This document shows positions 47,709 through 59,460 of a stretch of DNA of 64,000 bases, piece by piece. A program made the position numbers and the translations under genes. Below the pieces are notes generated by a model, which saw nothing but the letters and a program-made list of their open reading frames with translations, was not told where the DNA came from and searched no databases. Each line of letters opens with the position of its first letter. Positions within the stretch are counted from its first letter, which is position 1. The stretch is taken from positions 22,353,466 to 22,417,465 of the forward strand of contig OX345636.1 of the NCBI GenBank assembly GCA_947044365.1, given 5' to 3'. The DNA comes from Petrosia ficiformis (taxonomy: Eukaryota; Porifera; Demospongiae; Haplosclerida; Petrosiidae).

Positions 47709-48047
47709 TTATAAATTATTCCAATTACCACATTCTTGTTTCAGTTGGTTTGCTAGTACTTTCTCTCCCACCATATCAAGTTTACTGGATAATTTCTCTA
47801 ACCCTTCTTCATATGTACAGAAACTTGTATCCATCATTAACCATTTATTAAACATTTCTAATACACAGCTTGACATTACATCATGATTATCATGCTCTGT
47901 TTTATCAAAATCTGATAATCCTAGTAAAATTCTAACACGTTTCCAATCACTCAGTGTAGTAATCTGAGCTACACGTCTTTGTAATCTCTTTTGATCTTCA
48001 GCAATTAATATTTCTTTGCTACTGTTAGTCCTTCTCTTCACCTTCAT
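47709..48047 (-). CDS. Death-domain protein exon
   Basis: The frame reads KRLQRRVAQITTLSDWKRVR, then LLGLSDFDKTEHDN, CVLEMFNKWLMMD and YEEGLEKLSSKLDMVGEKVL. It follows the death-fold pattern: W at the end of helix 1, an LGL turn, an acidic helix, 'L..W' in helix 5, and 'L...L.....LA..L'. Death domains pair with like domains in apoptosis and Toll/NF-kB-type signalling. The ATG at 48047 may be the start, or the exon may begin at an AG just downstream (phase 0 GTG AAG). A donor-like GTAATT near 47725 would continue the gene, so the stop at 47709 may not be used. Other exons are not identified. Confidence 0.58.
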   Translation of the reverse strand: MKVKRRTNSSKEILIAEDQKRLQRRVAQITTLSDWKRVRILLGLSDFDKTEHDNHDVMSSCVLEMFNKWLMMDTSFCTYEEGLEKLSSKLDMVGEKVLANQLKQECGNWNNL

Positions 48048-48788
48048 TCATTGATATAACGGAAAGTGACAAGAGTGTATGATAAGCAACATGCATACAC
48101 ATTTGTGTAGTACAAGCAAGGTTCTTAAGCTTTTAAAAACTTCTTATGGAGAAGTATGAAATTTTAATCATATTCTACCAGTATACCACTGAAGTCAAAA
48201 AATCAAAATATAAAGACATTTGGGGCAGCAACACACCATGTAGAGAAGTTGGGGTATTATCTCCACTGATAAAAAGATTGAATGGAGGCCCAATGTGATA
48301 TTGATTGTAGACACCATAGTTTAACAGTTATTATTTAAAATTTTGCGATTCAGTTTTTGATTTGTTGGCCAAAACTGCCAGATACAATCACGTACTATTG
48401 GCATGAAATATGAGTAGACAGCACCCTAAAATTATATTGCTTCAACTAATGTTATTGATTATAATTAGTACAAAGTAGCTATGGCATTAAGAATGTATGA
48501 ATCCATAACAATCTCAATAACTGACTAATTTTTTGCAACTCTACTAACAAATAAAATAGTAATTTTAACAATTTTGTTTTTGCAGTGCATACACGACATT
48601 TTCATGCTGATCTGACTTTTGACACCAATCTCAAATGTTGTAGAGTTGTTCTGTCTATGCATAAGAATAGAAGACCCATTGCTGGGCCCTTGCTGGTAAG
48701 TAATTGTAGATACTGCATGGGCAGATATCTGCAAAGGAGCGAATTATATTGATGTGAATTCCATTGCACTACAAAAAGTTGGAATTAA

Positions 48789-49389
48789 CCCTTACAGCAC
48801 TGAGCTTGTTTTTCAAATTTCTTCCCATTTCCAACACTGGGGACTCTATTGCATATATTTTGGCCACCGTTCACTTTCTCTACCCCAAACTTGGGTCCTT
48901 TTCCGACATGGAGCACTACTTCTACCAACTTGCTTACCGGGACTCGAAAGTCCCCAAGCGCTTTGTAGGATTAAATCAAATGCAGTGCTCTCCCTCTTTT
49001 GACAGGAACAGAGGCAAACAAAATGACCCCACTGCATGTTGGTACCAGCTACACCCACGATTTCAGGTTTTACAGCAAGGGAAATGCCTCAGGTACTCAC
49101 CAGAGTGCGTGGGCGGGACCACTAAAAACCACAATTTGCGTGGGCGGCGAGGGGGCGCAGCCCCCTTCCAACGAACCCCATTAATGGAGGGACACCCCCT
49201 TTAAAATTCCCCCCGAATTCGTTATTTAGGCCAAAGGGCGGCCGAAAAACCAGCAACCTTTTAGCCATTTTCATGGGCTTGTGTCTGACACCAATTACAA
49301 GGATTTGGAGGGTTTCGTAATGCTAGGAACACACTCCGAACCATGTAGGGGTGAAACATCACATATATGTGACATCAGTCTTCTAATGG
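48789..49389 (-). mobile_element. piggyBac-like MITE, copy B, 601 bp
   Basis: TTAA lies on both sides (48785-48788 and 49390-49393). It is inverted relative to copy A and shares gaccccactgcatgttggta-like inner blocks, the tggctaaaa..ttggcctaaat block, and the ATGTCACATATATGTGA palindrome next to its right end. Confidence 0.87.
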
Positions 49390-49426
49390 TTAATTAATCC
49401 TTGCCTTGCTGCTAAAGGTGTGGAGT

Positions 49427-50244
49427 AAGCCTGGGCTATAGTGTTGATATTTCAATACATCGTGATAATATATTTCTATCGTGATGATAATACTTCAAAT
49501 TATTTATTGACTACATCTGCACATGCGCAAACGTTCAGCACATTGTGCAAAGTTGGGGGAAAATGGCCAGTATATTGATTTTAATCTTTTACTGTTGGAA
49601 GGTTAAAAGTAAACTATGCTATTCATGACTGGGTAGTGTGTACATTGTGAATCAACGAAGGCCATGCCTATTTCCTGAAAATATAAACATTCACTGGAAA
49701 AATAAAATGGTTAATTCATTTGTTAGTAATGGAAATAATGGAAATTGTAGTTTAATTGGTCTTTGTTATGACTACATGGTGACATACAATGTACGTGTAC
49801 TTATACCAATATTATAATCCAATTATTATAATCTAATAATTGCTGCAGTTTCAATTTCCTTACATGGTCTAATTGATTTACGAAGAAGCAGAATAAATAT
49901 TTTAATTAAATGATTTAGGTTTCTAAACTTTCTTTGTGTAGATATTAGACAAGACATTTGATTATAATTGGTACAAGTATGTTATCATGCAGTCATAACA
50001 TCCTGTAAGAAATAACTAAAATTAATTATTATTTGCATCCTTGCAACTATACGAACAAGTCTAACAATATTATTTCTATTTTTGCAGTGTTCTTTTGTTT
50101 TTTTTTTATAGCTGAAAACATATAATCTTTTCGGTTCTTTGATAATTTTTCCAATTTTTTTTCTGAGTAATTATTGTCAAATATCTAACTATTTTGATGA
50201 AAACATAGTAATAAATATTTTAGTGTTTTTGCCCAGTCCTACAC
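49427..50244. mobile_element. hAT-like nonautonomous element (tentative)
   Basis: The left end reads aagcctgggctatagtgttg and the right end ttgcccagtcctacac, inverted relatives of the TAGGGCTGGGC type. An identical 8-mer, tgtggagt, lies at 49419-49426 and 50245-50252. A copy of the CACTGCAAAAATA MITE family (about 49690-50092) is nested inside. No transposase frame. Confidence 0.5.
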
Positions 50245-50252
50245 TGTGGAGT

Positions 50253-51590
50253 TTGATGCAGATCTTAGGCAGGTGTCAAATCACAGCATACTTACGGTAT
50301 GTCTAATTCCTGTGAAAGCAACTAGCTATAAGCTTGCGGTCGCTGTTGAAGTAATTTCATGGTGCAGACACAATAAACCTAAACCTGACAAACGTATTGG
50401 AGACTATTATTTATATATAGCTATAAATAGTATAAATGCAGTTGTGTTCATATGTTAATGATATTGATATATTTATGAATATGAACTATTCATTAATCAT
50501 TAATTCATTAACTAGAGAAATCAAGTCAACAATGACCATCCACACACACCAGGTTTGGGAGAAATGAAGTTAAAGAATGTGAGGTACTTTCCCAAAAATG
50601 GGTGCGTATGTGGATATCTAAACAAAGGTGCAGACAGACTCTAGCTCCACCCTGAATATAGTGTGAGGCAATGTAGAGTTATTCACCATTTATTAAATCC
50701 TGTATAATAATAGATTAAACAGAGTTAATAGGGGTATCCTTGTGTAATACAATCTAGGCAGGTAGCTAGCTACCCGTCATCCAGCCCATTCAGGGGGAGA
50801 CACTGCCTTAATCGGTGAAATTGCCACATGGACACATTATGAACACCATAACAGTTTAGTATAGTTAATCAACTGTAGAAATCTCAACTCATCCTGTGTA
50901 AAACTAATTGAATGCAGGGACAGGCACTAGCTCAGCCACCCCTCCTTACAATTTAAATAATACCAACATAATATTGTATTTGTGCCTCCAAAAATATTAT
51001 TATCATCGTATCATTTATACTAGAACTGCTACAACAGCTATATAAAGTATAGCATTGAAATTATTAGGCCTAATTTGTAATAATTATAGTAAGGATGATG
51101 CACATACAACCATTGATGCATGTATTAAGGGTGTATGTGAACCTGCTGTGGAATTAAATGAATATAGTTTGTGCTATAAATATTATGAATCGATATCATA
51201 ATAAATTTATAGCTTGTGTGATCATACTTCCTCAATACGTATACATGCAGCAACCCTCTTAATAAATTTCCTGTACCATAAATGTACTACATTACCTAAC
51301 ATAGTACACATGCGTTATGCATAATTTATGCAACATGGTAGACATTTGTGTGCAAATGCTTGCCATGCTGCTTTCCTGTGACATATGAAGGATTACTTTT
51401 ATGGCTACCTTAGAAAATGTTTCACCCAACAAAGTAAGTTAGAAGTCTGAGTTGTTTGAGATGTGAAAGGTAATGGACACCCAGATGGTGCATAGTCTCT
51501 CTGGCACTCCCAAATACAGGATAGTCAGTGAGACTATAATTTGTGCAATTGTTGTTATAATTATTTAACAATAATAACTATGTAAGAATC
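50253..51590. other. Intergenic, no gene seen
   Basis: AT-rich. A partial copy of the 17.1-kb family (aaagtaagttagaagtctga near 51430) is present. No supported exons. Confidence 0.5.
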
Positions 51591-51596
51591 ACATAC

Positions 51597-51658
51597 CAAA
51601 TCAGTTTCTTCCAAAGATATCCTGTTTTGACGAGCAGTAACATTAAGTTGTGAACTTC
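51597..51658 (-). CDS. Possible isolated coding exon
   Basis: The minus strand has a good acceptor (ttacag), 62 open bases reading SSQLNVTARQNRISLEETDL, and a good donor (gtatgt). Its end phase (0) fits a GTG-starting version of the death-domain exon at 48.04 kb, so it could be an upstream exon of that gene. Evidence is thin. Confidence 0.25.
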
Positions 51659-52659
51659 CTGTAATAAAATTGATAGCTATGTAAAGTCTTATATAGTTGT
51701 TGTATGAACAGCAGAAGAGCTTCTATAGCAACGTATATACCAGATCAAGAAGCCACACTTTCCTTATGATGTACACACGTACGTTTTATACATAGGGTAC
51801 CTCACTATAACCGCCAGCCACACTAAAGTAATCGACCAATCTAATTTTTGAGTCAACCAATCAAGACAATGACATTTGAGCAATTACGTGGATTTAGTAG
51901 ATTTGATTGGTCATTTTAGTTTGAGGATTGGGGATGAGACTAACATCAAGAAAAAAAAAAGTTTCGCAGGGCAGCCAAGAGTGAAAGGGCTGGCGCGAAA
52001 CTAGTTCAGACAAGTTCAGACCCTTACCAAATAATATGAAGATTTTAGAAACTATGAAGGATGGTGCTTGTCTTTACCTGGTGATTCTGATACACAAGAC
52101 TCAAGACTAGTAATCCAAATTTGTCATTTTGATGTCACATGTGTGTTGTAGCACTAAAGGGAGATGTCTGTCATTATATTCAGGTAAATCAGTGCCATCA
52201 CCAGTTTGTGTTAGTTACAGGGGGAACTAATATTGGGGAGTGTAATTCTTATGAAAGGTATAGCTTTACTATTTCTGTTTCTACAAAAGAACTGAATGTT
52301 GTGATTACTGTAGCGGGATATTTTCGTGGGGTCTAATTTTTGTGTTTTTCATAATACAGAGGCTCCATGAATATTTAACTCATGTTGTATTGTCATGGGT
52401 GGGGTTTGAGCAATATCTATCAGACAATGAAATTTTGACCCAAGAAAATCAAATATTGAGTAAAACACGAAAATATAGGGGTAGGAACAAGGAGGCCTAG
52501 CTAAAGCAAAGAATTCAGATGTAAATTATATCTCTCTGAATAGAATGAGCTATAAAAAGTCACTAAGCCTGAATGTTGTAACACGAGAAATGTTGGGTTC
52601 CTCCCTCTATTATCTCCTCCTCTTTTCCTTTATTCCGTCCATCATACTTTGTCTTTTGC

Positions 52660-52812
52660 TCTTTAGTGACACATGCTTATGTAGGGTTATATGAAATTGG
52701 TTTGTTTAATTTGTTCCTGCTGTTACCCATCCCGACCTTGTTCACATACTTTTTGGGTTTTGACATCTTTACATATCCTATTATTTTTATTGAAAATGTT
52801 TTTTATTATTCT
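52660..52812 (+). repeat. Arm of the 42.1-kb foldback family
   Basis: ttatgtagggttatat, gttcctgctgttacccatcc, ttttgggttttgaca and aaaatgttttttattattct correspond in order to the right arm at 42309-42421. A third relative lies at 55300-55502. Confidence 0.6.
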
Positions 52813-52819
52813 ATAATAT

Positions 52820-53247
52820 AAGAATGGCTCAGATCATGCAGTGATTGCAAGCTATTCTATATTATATGAAGAATGTAAAGTTGAGATATCAACTGTCTCA
52901 CCCACCACAACTGTGGTATATATATACATGCATATATATATATATATAGTTTGCTTACAAGAACAAGGCAAACTAAGGTGGAGAAAACATGTGGTTATAT
53001 AGGTGGAGACTCTATCACCTCAATCAACACCTACATGTTTTCACATGATAGGGTCACTTAGCATTGACAAATGAAATACAGTACGGGGCGGAGTCACAAG
53101 TGATTTGCTAGGTCAAAATACCGTGAATAAAGAACAATTACCTGTCAGAGTAAGAAATATTGGGCCAAACACAGTTGATATCTCAACTTCACATTCTTCA
53201 TATAATACAGAATAGCTTGCAACCACTGCATGGTCTGAGCCATTCTT
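52820..53247. mobile_element. Foldback MITE with 77-bp inverted arms
   Basis: Left arm 52820-52896 (aagaatggctcagatcatgc to gagatatcaactgt) pairs with right arm 53171-53247 at all but a few positions. The spacer contains a TA run (52917-52948) and a second, weaker inverted pair (gaaaacatgtggt, acctacatgttttc). It abuts the 52660-52812 repeat. Confidence 0.82.
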
Positions 53248-53436
53248 TTCCAGACAAATCATTTTTTTGTTTGTTGAACTATCACAATGATTCTAGCACC
53301 ATTCCATTCGCATGTATAGTAAAATCTGATCCATAAGTATCAAGATGATATCTTCAGGTAGCTACTATGAAAGAAGAGAGTCTGCAGAGATTTGATATAT
53401 CTGAGAGAATAATTAGTTATTAAGTTAATTAATTAA

Positions 53437-53918
53437 CCCTTAGAGGACTGATGTTACATATGTTACATATGTGACATTTGATCCCTACGTGATTCGGAGT
53501 GTGTTCCTAGCATTACAAGCTCTCCAAATGCTTATAATTGGTGTCAGGGACAAGCCCACGAAAATGGCTAAAAACGTTGATAGTTTTTCGACCACCCTTT
53601 GGCCTAAATAATGAATATGGGGGGAATTAATGGAGGTTCAAAGGGGGCATAGCCCTTGCCGCCCACACGCTCTGGTGGGTACCTGAGGCATTTCCATTGC
53701 TGTAAAACCAGAAAATGTGGGTGTAGCTGGTGCCAACATGCAGTGGGGTCATTTTGTTTGCCCCAGTTCCAGTCAAAAGAGGGAGAGCATGACATTTAAT
53801 TTAATCCTATGAAGCGCCTGTGGACTTTTGAGTCCCAGTAAGCAAATTGGTAGAAGTAGTACTCCATGGAAAAATTTTGAAAAACAAAAAACAAGCTCAG
53901 TCCTCTAGATCTAAGGTT
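53437..53918 (+). mobile_element. piggyBac-like MITE, copy C, 482 bp
   Basis: TTAA lies at 53433-53436 and 53919-53922. The left end reads cccttagaggactgatg, and the right end ctcagtcctctag with a four-base insertion before taagg. It is shorter than copies A and B by internal deletion, and its terminal palindrome is disturbed by a duplicated ttacatatg. Confidence 0.85.
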
Positions 53919-54075
53919 TAATTATATTTTAATCAAACAGCTGTAAAAAAGTACAGTGAATAGCTAACAACATTACAAAAATAATTATTAGATGTACAAT
54001 CACTATATATAATTATAAGATATGATTATAATTATAATGTTATAGATTATTAACTATTAAATTTATGGTGCTTTG

Positions 54076-56455
54076 TTAGGAATACACAATAACTATAAAA
54101 CACAATATATCATTATTAATATATTGAGTGTTATTAGTAATATTGTAATATAAATCACTGTGCGATAGGAACTGTGGGTAACCCCATCCATCAGTAGCTC
54201 TGTCTCCTTCCATTACTCTCTTACGATACTTTATATCAGTACTATCAGTGAAGTCAAAAGTCTTTTCCACATGTCCCTTATCTTCCCTCCAATTAAGTAA
54301 TCGAACGGTGATATCACACTTGAAGGGCCATGTTAATATGTCATCATTTTCACCTTTCATGAGATGGACATACACAGAAATATGTGTACCTTTACCACTA
54401 CCATCACCATTAGCATCTACTCTTAACTTTAGCTTGTATCCATCATTTCCGGTGAAGATAGGTTGACTCGTCCACTGATCACCCACTCTTTTATGCTCTG
54501 AGAAGTTGTACATCGAGAGTGTACATGAAGGGAGGAGATATGGAGACTCAGTTCCTGGAGTAATATACCAACTTGGTACTTCAGGACCTGAGATAAAATT
54601 TAATGATGAATTAATATTAATAATTGTACATGTATATTGTCCTAGTGTGGGTAAAAAAAATACATCAGTATGTACACAGAGGATGAGTTCAGTATAATAA
54701 TTGTAATAATCTGTGTCTATGGTAGCTTCTAGTTTGAGTATAGATGATTGACAAGAAAATGTCTTTCACACTCGACAGATATAATATTTTAAGTGAAACA
54801 TCAAGTTGAGTTAGGTTAGGTTGGGAAGGGGAGTGGCCTACTATATGTACAGATATAACTCTGGATACAACTTAAATCCAAGGATATGGATTATTCCAAT
54901 CATCACTGTTCATACGATCTCAAACTAGTAGTAATTGTTTTCATTTAGTTATCTACAGCATTAATATCAGTTTTTAATTATAATTATAATTTTAATTATG
55001 TCTATAGTAGATAATGTGATCATTATTCCTTATTTCATTTAACCCTTAGAGCACGCAGCTTGTTTTTCAAAATTCTTCTAATTTCTGCTGCAGATATCTT
55101 GGCCACTGTTCAGTTTCTGTATCCCAAACATGGCCCCTTTTTTCGGCATAGAGTACTACTTCTAGCAGGTTGCTTACCAGGACTTAAAAGTCCCCAAGAT
55201 CTACATATATACACGAAAATAGCTACTAAAATTTAAATACAAGTAACATAATTATGAACAAGTTCAGGAAGTTAATGTAGGACACAAATTAAACAAACCA
55301 CTTCTATTAACCCTACATAAGTACGGCTCTTTGTATTTTTCTATATAGATGTGTAAGTACTTATGTAGCATTATAAGGAAGTAGTTTGTTTTATTTGGGT
55401 CTACACATTAAACCCTCGACCTTGTTTGCATACCTTTTGTGTTTAGATGTCCCCACATCTTCTTCCATTTTTATTATAGATGTTTTTATTGTTCTTGTTT
55501 ATACATGTATATATATTGAGCTTCCTCATAAAACATTAACTCTGATAATAGAGTTATTGCCCATGAAGAACAAGAGTACACAGGCTATAAATCACTTATA
55601 GAATGCATGTGTGGTCAATGTTACTGAAATATAATCTTGTATACTTGTTTGTATATGCTAGTAAATGCATAAATTGTATATAGGAATTACAACCATAATT
55701 ATGTGCCATTATACTTCAGATAACACCTATAATCAGGTCAATTATACATCAAATTTCATGCTGACATAGTTTTGAATGCATCAAGAATGCTCTTTCTATT
55801 AGCATTGCTATTGAATATGTATTGTTTAGAAAAAGAATTTAAATTGTAACAACAGGTTTACAATACTAATTTATTTGGGTCAGAAGTAACATGCATGAGC
55901 TATAAGTTTATAATTATTATTGCTATTTACAATTACCTGTTGGCAGAACAATTTTAGCCACTTTAAAACAAAGTATATCGTTATGAAGAAAGGATGTTCT
56001 TCTCGTAGGATTATAATGAAGGTCAGCATGAGAGATGAACGTCTGAAATCCCCATCCTTTTGGCCCTCTCTCACCTTCAGTAACACGTTGAGATGAGGTT
56101 AGTGGTGTGTTATTATCAAAAGGAAAAATATACTCCACATGGCCTTTATCCTCACTCCAGTTCATAAGTTGAATGGTAATGTCACCTTTGAATGGCCATT
56201 TCAGTTGTACATCATTCTCACTCCTCATTAAAAAAACACAAACTGAAACATGTGTATCTTTTCCCTTGGCCACACCATTGGCATCAACTCTTATCTTGTA
56301 TTCACTTATTCCAGTATAGAATGGTGGACTATACCATATATTGTTGATTTTCTTGTGTTCAGAAAAATTGGTCATGTTGATTATAAATGGTGGAATAGCA
56401 TGAGATGACATTGTAGTTTTAGGAGGAGGTGGATACCAAATGGGAACTACAATTC
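54076..56455 (-). CDS. Protein with two tandem MATH (TRAF-C) domains, 5' exons unknown
   Basis: Exon 56455-55937 reads IVVPIWYPPPPKTT, MTNFSEHKKINNIWYSPPFY, VCVFLMRSENDVQLKWPFKG and FISHADLHYN. Exon 54587-54076 reads PEVPSWYITPGTE, MYNFSEHKRVGDQW, VYVHLMKGENDDILTWPFKC and FLSHSDLYYN, and ends in a stop. The first exon ends in phase 1 (CCAACAG/gtaatt) and the second begins in phase 1, giving PTG-GPEVPSWY, so both MATH domains lie in one protein. Each keeps the 'L.WPF....I.L.NW..D.GH' and 'GWG...F..H.DL' features of MATH domains, which bind receptor tails or ubiquitin-ligase substrates. Upstream exons (RING or zinc fingers would be expected in a TRAF) were not found. The protein could be a TRAF relative or a MATH-only adaptor. 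Confidence 0.82.
55043..55199 (-). mobile_element. piggyBac-like MITE, copy D, truncated
   Basis: After TTAA at 55039-55042 it reads cccttagagcacgcagcttg, ttggccactgttcagtttct and caggacttaaaagtcccc, as in the left third of copy B, then stops matching. It lies between the two MATH exons. Confidence 0.8.
55300..55502 (+). repeat. Third copy of the 42.1-kb foldback family
   Basis: accctacataagtacggctc, accttgtttgcataccttt and agatgtttttattgttcttg correspond to the spacer and right arm of the 42.1-kb element. It lies in the intron between the MATH exons. Confidence 0.55.
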
Positions 56456-57218
56456 CTATAAAAAAAACAAGATATATTTAGTGGAGTAGGATGATGAAAA
56501 TGATTGGGGGGGCCTGCATAATAGATCGTCACAGTGATCAGTAATGATTGAAGAAACACCAAAAATGGGTTCCGGGGGTACTCCCCCCGGAAAAAAGTTT
56601 AGAAAATTAATAGGTGCTGTTAGATGGACTTTTGAGCAATACAGGGTGTAATAGGGAGACTAAACTATAGAGTAACCTAAATGTGCATGTACTTCATAAT
56701 TATTTTAACATTCATTGAAAGATAGTATTATGGATATTGAGGGGGCCTGCCCCCCCTGTTCCTACTCCACTGATATTGAGAAAGAAGTATTCCTATGCAG
56801 TTGCTTTGTGATGATTATGTATCAACCATTGCTGATGGCACTAGTGTCTCTATCTTTCTGTGTATTTGAAGGCTGGGCAACTTAGTTAACTTAGTCGAGC
56901 AAGTAACACAAACATTATATACATTGATGGCCCTGTGGGCCATAATAATCAACCGGTTATTAATTATTTTATAATAAATATTATACTATATGGTATCATA
57001 ATAATTAAACTGTGTATAATATTGAATTGTATAAAACATGTTGATTAGTGATTATAGCTAATGTCACAATGGCTGAATTGTCAGTAATGAATTAGGAATA
57101 GCTAATAATTAATGTATCACAACAGTTGACACCAGGCAACATAAACGTTGGTGGCTGGTTTGCTGACTTTATTACAGAACTGAAAAGTTCATGACTTTAG
57201 CAATGCATTCGACTTAGT
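56456..57218. other. No gene seen; edge of a GGCCC-hairpin repeat
   Basis: Contains gatggccctgtgggccataa at about 56928-56947, as in the 23.8-kb repeat, and a phrase (gatggcactagtgtctctat near 56833) also present at 23465. These mark another partial copy of the 23.4-23.9 kb sequence. Confidence 0.5.
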
Positions 57219-58740
57219 GATGTATAGGCAATGCGAGAATGTACTAGCAATGTGTGCCTTATAGTAATGCACTGGCAATGTGTGAGTTATAGTAATGCAC
57301 TGGCAATGTGTGCCTTATAGCAATGCACTGGCAATGTGTGCCTTATAGCAATGCACTGGCAATGTGTGCCTTATAGTAATGTACTGGTAATGTGTGGCTT
57401 ATAGCAATGCACTGGCAATGTGTGCCTTTTATAGTTTTTTTTTACTGGGAATGTGTGCCTTATAGTAATGTACTGGCAATTTGTGCCTTATATTCTTTTA
57501 CTGGCAATGAGTGCCTTATAGTAATGTACTGGCAATGTGTGCCTTATAGTGTTTTACTGGCAATGTGTGCCTTATAGTAATGTACTGGTAATGTGTGCCT
57601 TATAGCAATGCACTGGCAATGTGTGCCTTTTATAGTTTTTTTTTACTGGGAATGTGTGCCTTATAGTAATGTACTGGCAATTTGTGCCTTATATTCTTTT
57701 ACTGGCAATGAGTGCCTTATAGTAATGTACTGGCAATGTGTGCCTTATAGTGTTTTACTGGCAATGTGTGCCTTATAGTGTTTTACTGGCAATGTGTGCC
57801 TTATAGTAATGTACTGGTAATGTGTGCCTTATAGCAATGCACTGGCAATGTGTGCCTTTTATAGTTTTTTTTACTGGGAATGTGTGCCTTATAGTAATGT
57901 ACTGGCAATTTGTGCCTTATAGCAATGCACTGGCAATGTGTGCCTTATATTCTTTTACTGGCAATGAGTGCCTTATAGTAATGTACTGGCAATGTGTGCC
58001 TTATAGCAATGCACTGGCAATGTGTGCCTTATAGCAATGCACTGGCAATGTGTGCCTTATAGTAATGCACTGGCAATGTGTGCCTTTTATAGTTTTTTTT
58101 TACTGGGAATGTGTGCCTTATAGTAATGTACTGGCAATTTGTGCCTTATATTCTTTTACTGGCAATGAGTGCCTTATAATAATGTACTGGCAATGTGTGC
58201 CTTATAGTGTTTTACTGACAATGTGTGCCTTATAGTAATGTACTGGTAATGTGTGCCTTATAGCAATGCACTGGCAATGTGTGCCTTTTATAGTTTTTTT
58301 TACTGGGAATGTGTGCCTTATAGTAATGTACTGGCAATTTGTGCCTTATATTCTTTTACTGGCAATGAGTGCCTTATAGTAATGTACTGGCAATGTGTGC
58401 CTTATAGTGTTTTACTGGCAATGTGTGCCTTATAGTAATGTACTGGTAATGTGTGCCTTATAGCAATGCACTGGCAATGTGTGCCTTTTATAGTTTTTTT
58501 TACTGGGAATGTGTGCCTTATAGTAATGTACTGGCAATGTGTGCCTTATATTCTTTTACTGGCAATGAGTGCCTTATAGTTTTTTATTGGCAATGTGTGC
58601 CTATAGTAATGTACTGGCAATGTGTGCCTTATAGTAATGTACTGGCAATGTGTGTCTTATAGTTTTTTATTGTCAATGTGTGCCTTATAGTAATGTACTG
58701 GCAATATGTGCCTTACAGTACTATACTGGCATTGTGTGCC
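57219..58740. repeat. 22-24-bp minisatellite with a higher-order unit of about 200 bp
   Basis: The basic unit is close to tactggcaatgtgtgcctta followed by tagtaatg or tagcaatg. Variant units (ccttttatag plus a T run; caatttgtgcc; atattctttt; caatgagtgcc; tagtgtttt) follow each other in a fixed order. The ccttttatag landmark occurs near 57421, 57622, 57851, 58079, 58280 and 58480, so spacing is 200-201 bp with two expanded units of 228-229. Open frames of about 60 codons on the plus strand come from the repeat and are not genes. Confidence 0.92.
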
Positions 58741-59400
58741 TAGGAAATGCATGCCACTTTCTGATTTATAAGCAATGTATGCCACTTTGTGATTTGAAGG
58801 TAATGGTAGTAGTAGTTATGGCAATGTATGCAGCTTGCAGATTTAGACATAACGATGTGTAATGTTTGCCACATACATTTGTAGATAATTCATGCCTTAG
58901 TGTAATTTAATGGGCAATGCACACACCTTTGTGGAAGGTATTAGATCCCCTATAGCTATTCATACATACACTTTTTTTGTAATTGATGGGCAATTATCTA
59001 CTCTAATTACTTTTAAAACGATCTTGTAAAATTTCAGGAGTACATTTCAAGCAGAACATTTACTAAATTATGTCTTAATTGTTGTGTATAATTATAATAA
59101 GATGAATTGAAGGTCTTCTCTAACTTTATCAAAATGCAGGAAGAGTGCCTCCAAATACCATGAATACAGGTGTTTTACAGAATGCTAATGTACCCTCCCT
59201 AATGTCTAGTGCTACATTTCCTCATCACTTACATGATGAAATAAAAGTCATCTGAAGATATGAAGGTTGGTATTATATAACATTAGTATCGTATATTATC
59301 CATATTCTATTTCAGAAACTGATTGTAGTGGCATCTACCCACTCCCTAGTACCACCTTAATGCCCTAAATGGTGAATTTCGTTGTTACTGGTTTCATTTT
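58741..59400. other. No gene seen
   Basis: Degenerate relatives of the minisatellite unit (caatgtatgccactttgtga) fade out by about 58925. Later DNA may be decayed coding sequence of the element below. Confidence 0.4.
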
Positions 59401-59460
59401 TGTTCAACCTACTTAGCATCTGAAATTTCGTGTCTGGGTTGTTATTTGTCCTTATTGATG

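Noticed and set aside
48754..49204. Two overlapping open frames of 82 and 146 codons
   Set aside because: They lie inside the piggyBac-like MITE copy B. Related frames in the other copies follow DNA similarity and are broken at different places.
57392..58862. A series of open frames of about 60 codons rich in Cys, Tyr and Trp
   Set aside because: They arise from the minisatellite unit and its 200-bp repeat. Similarity between them is that of the DNA repeat.
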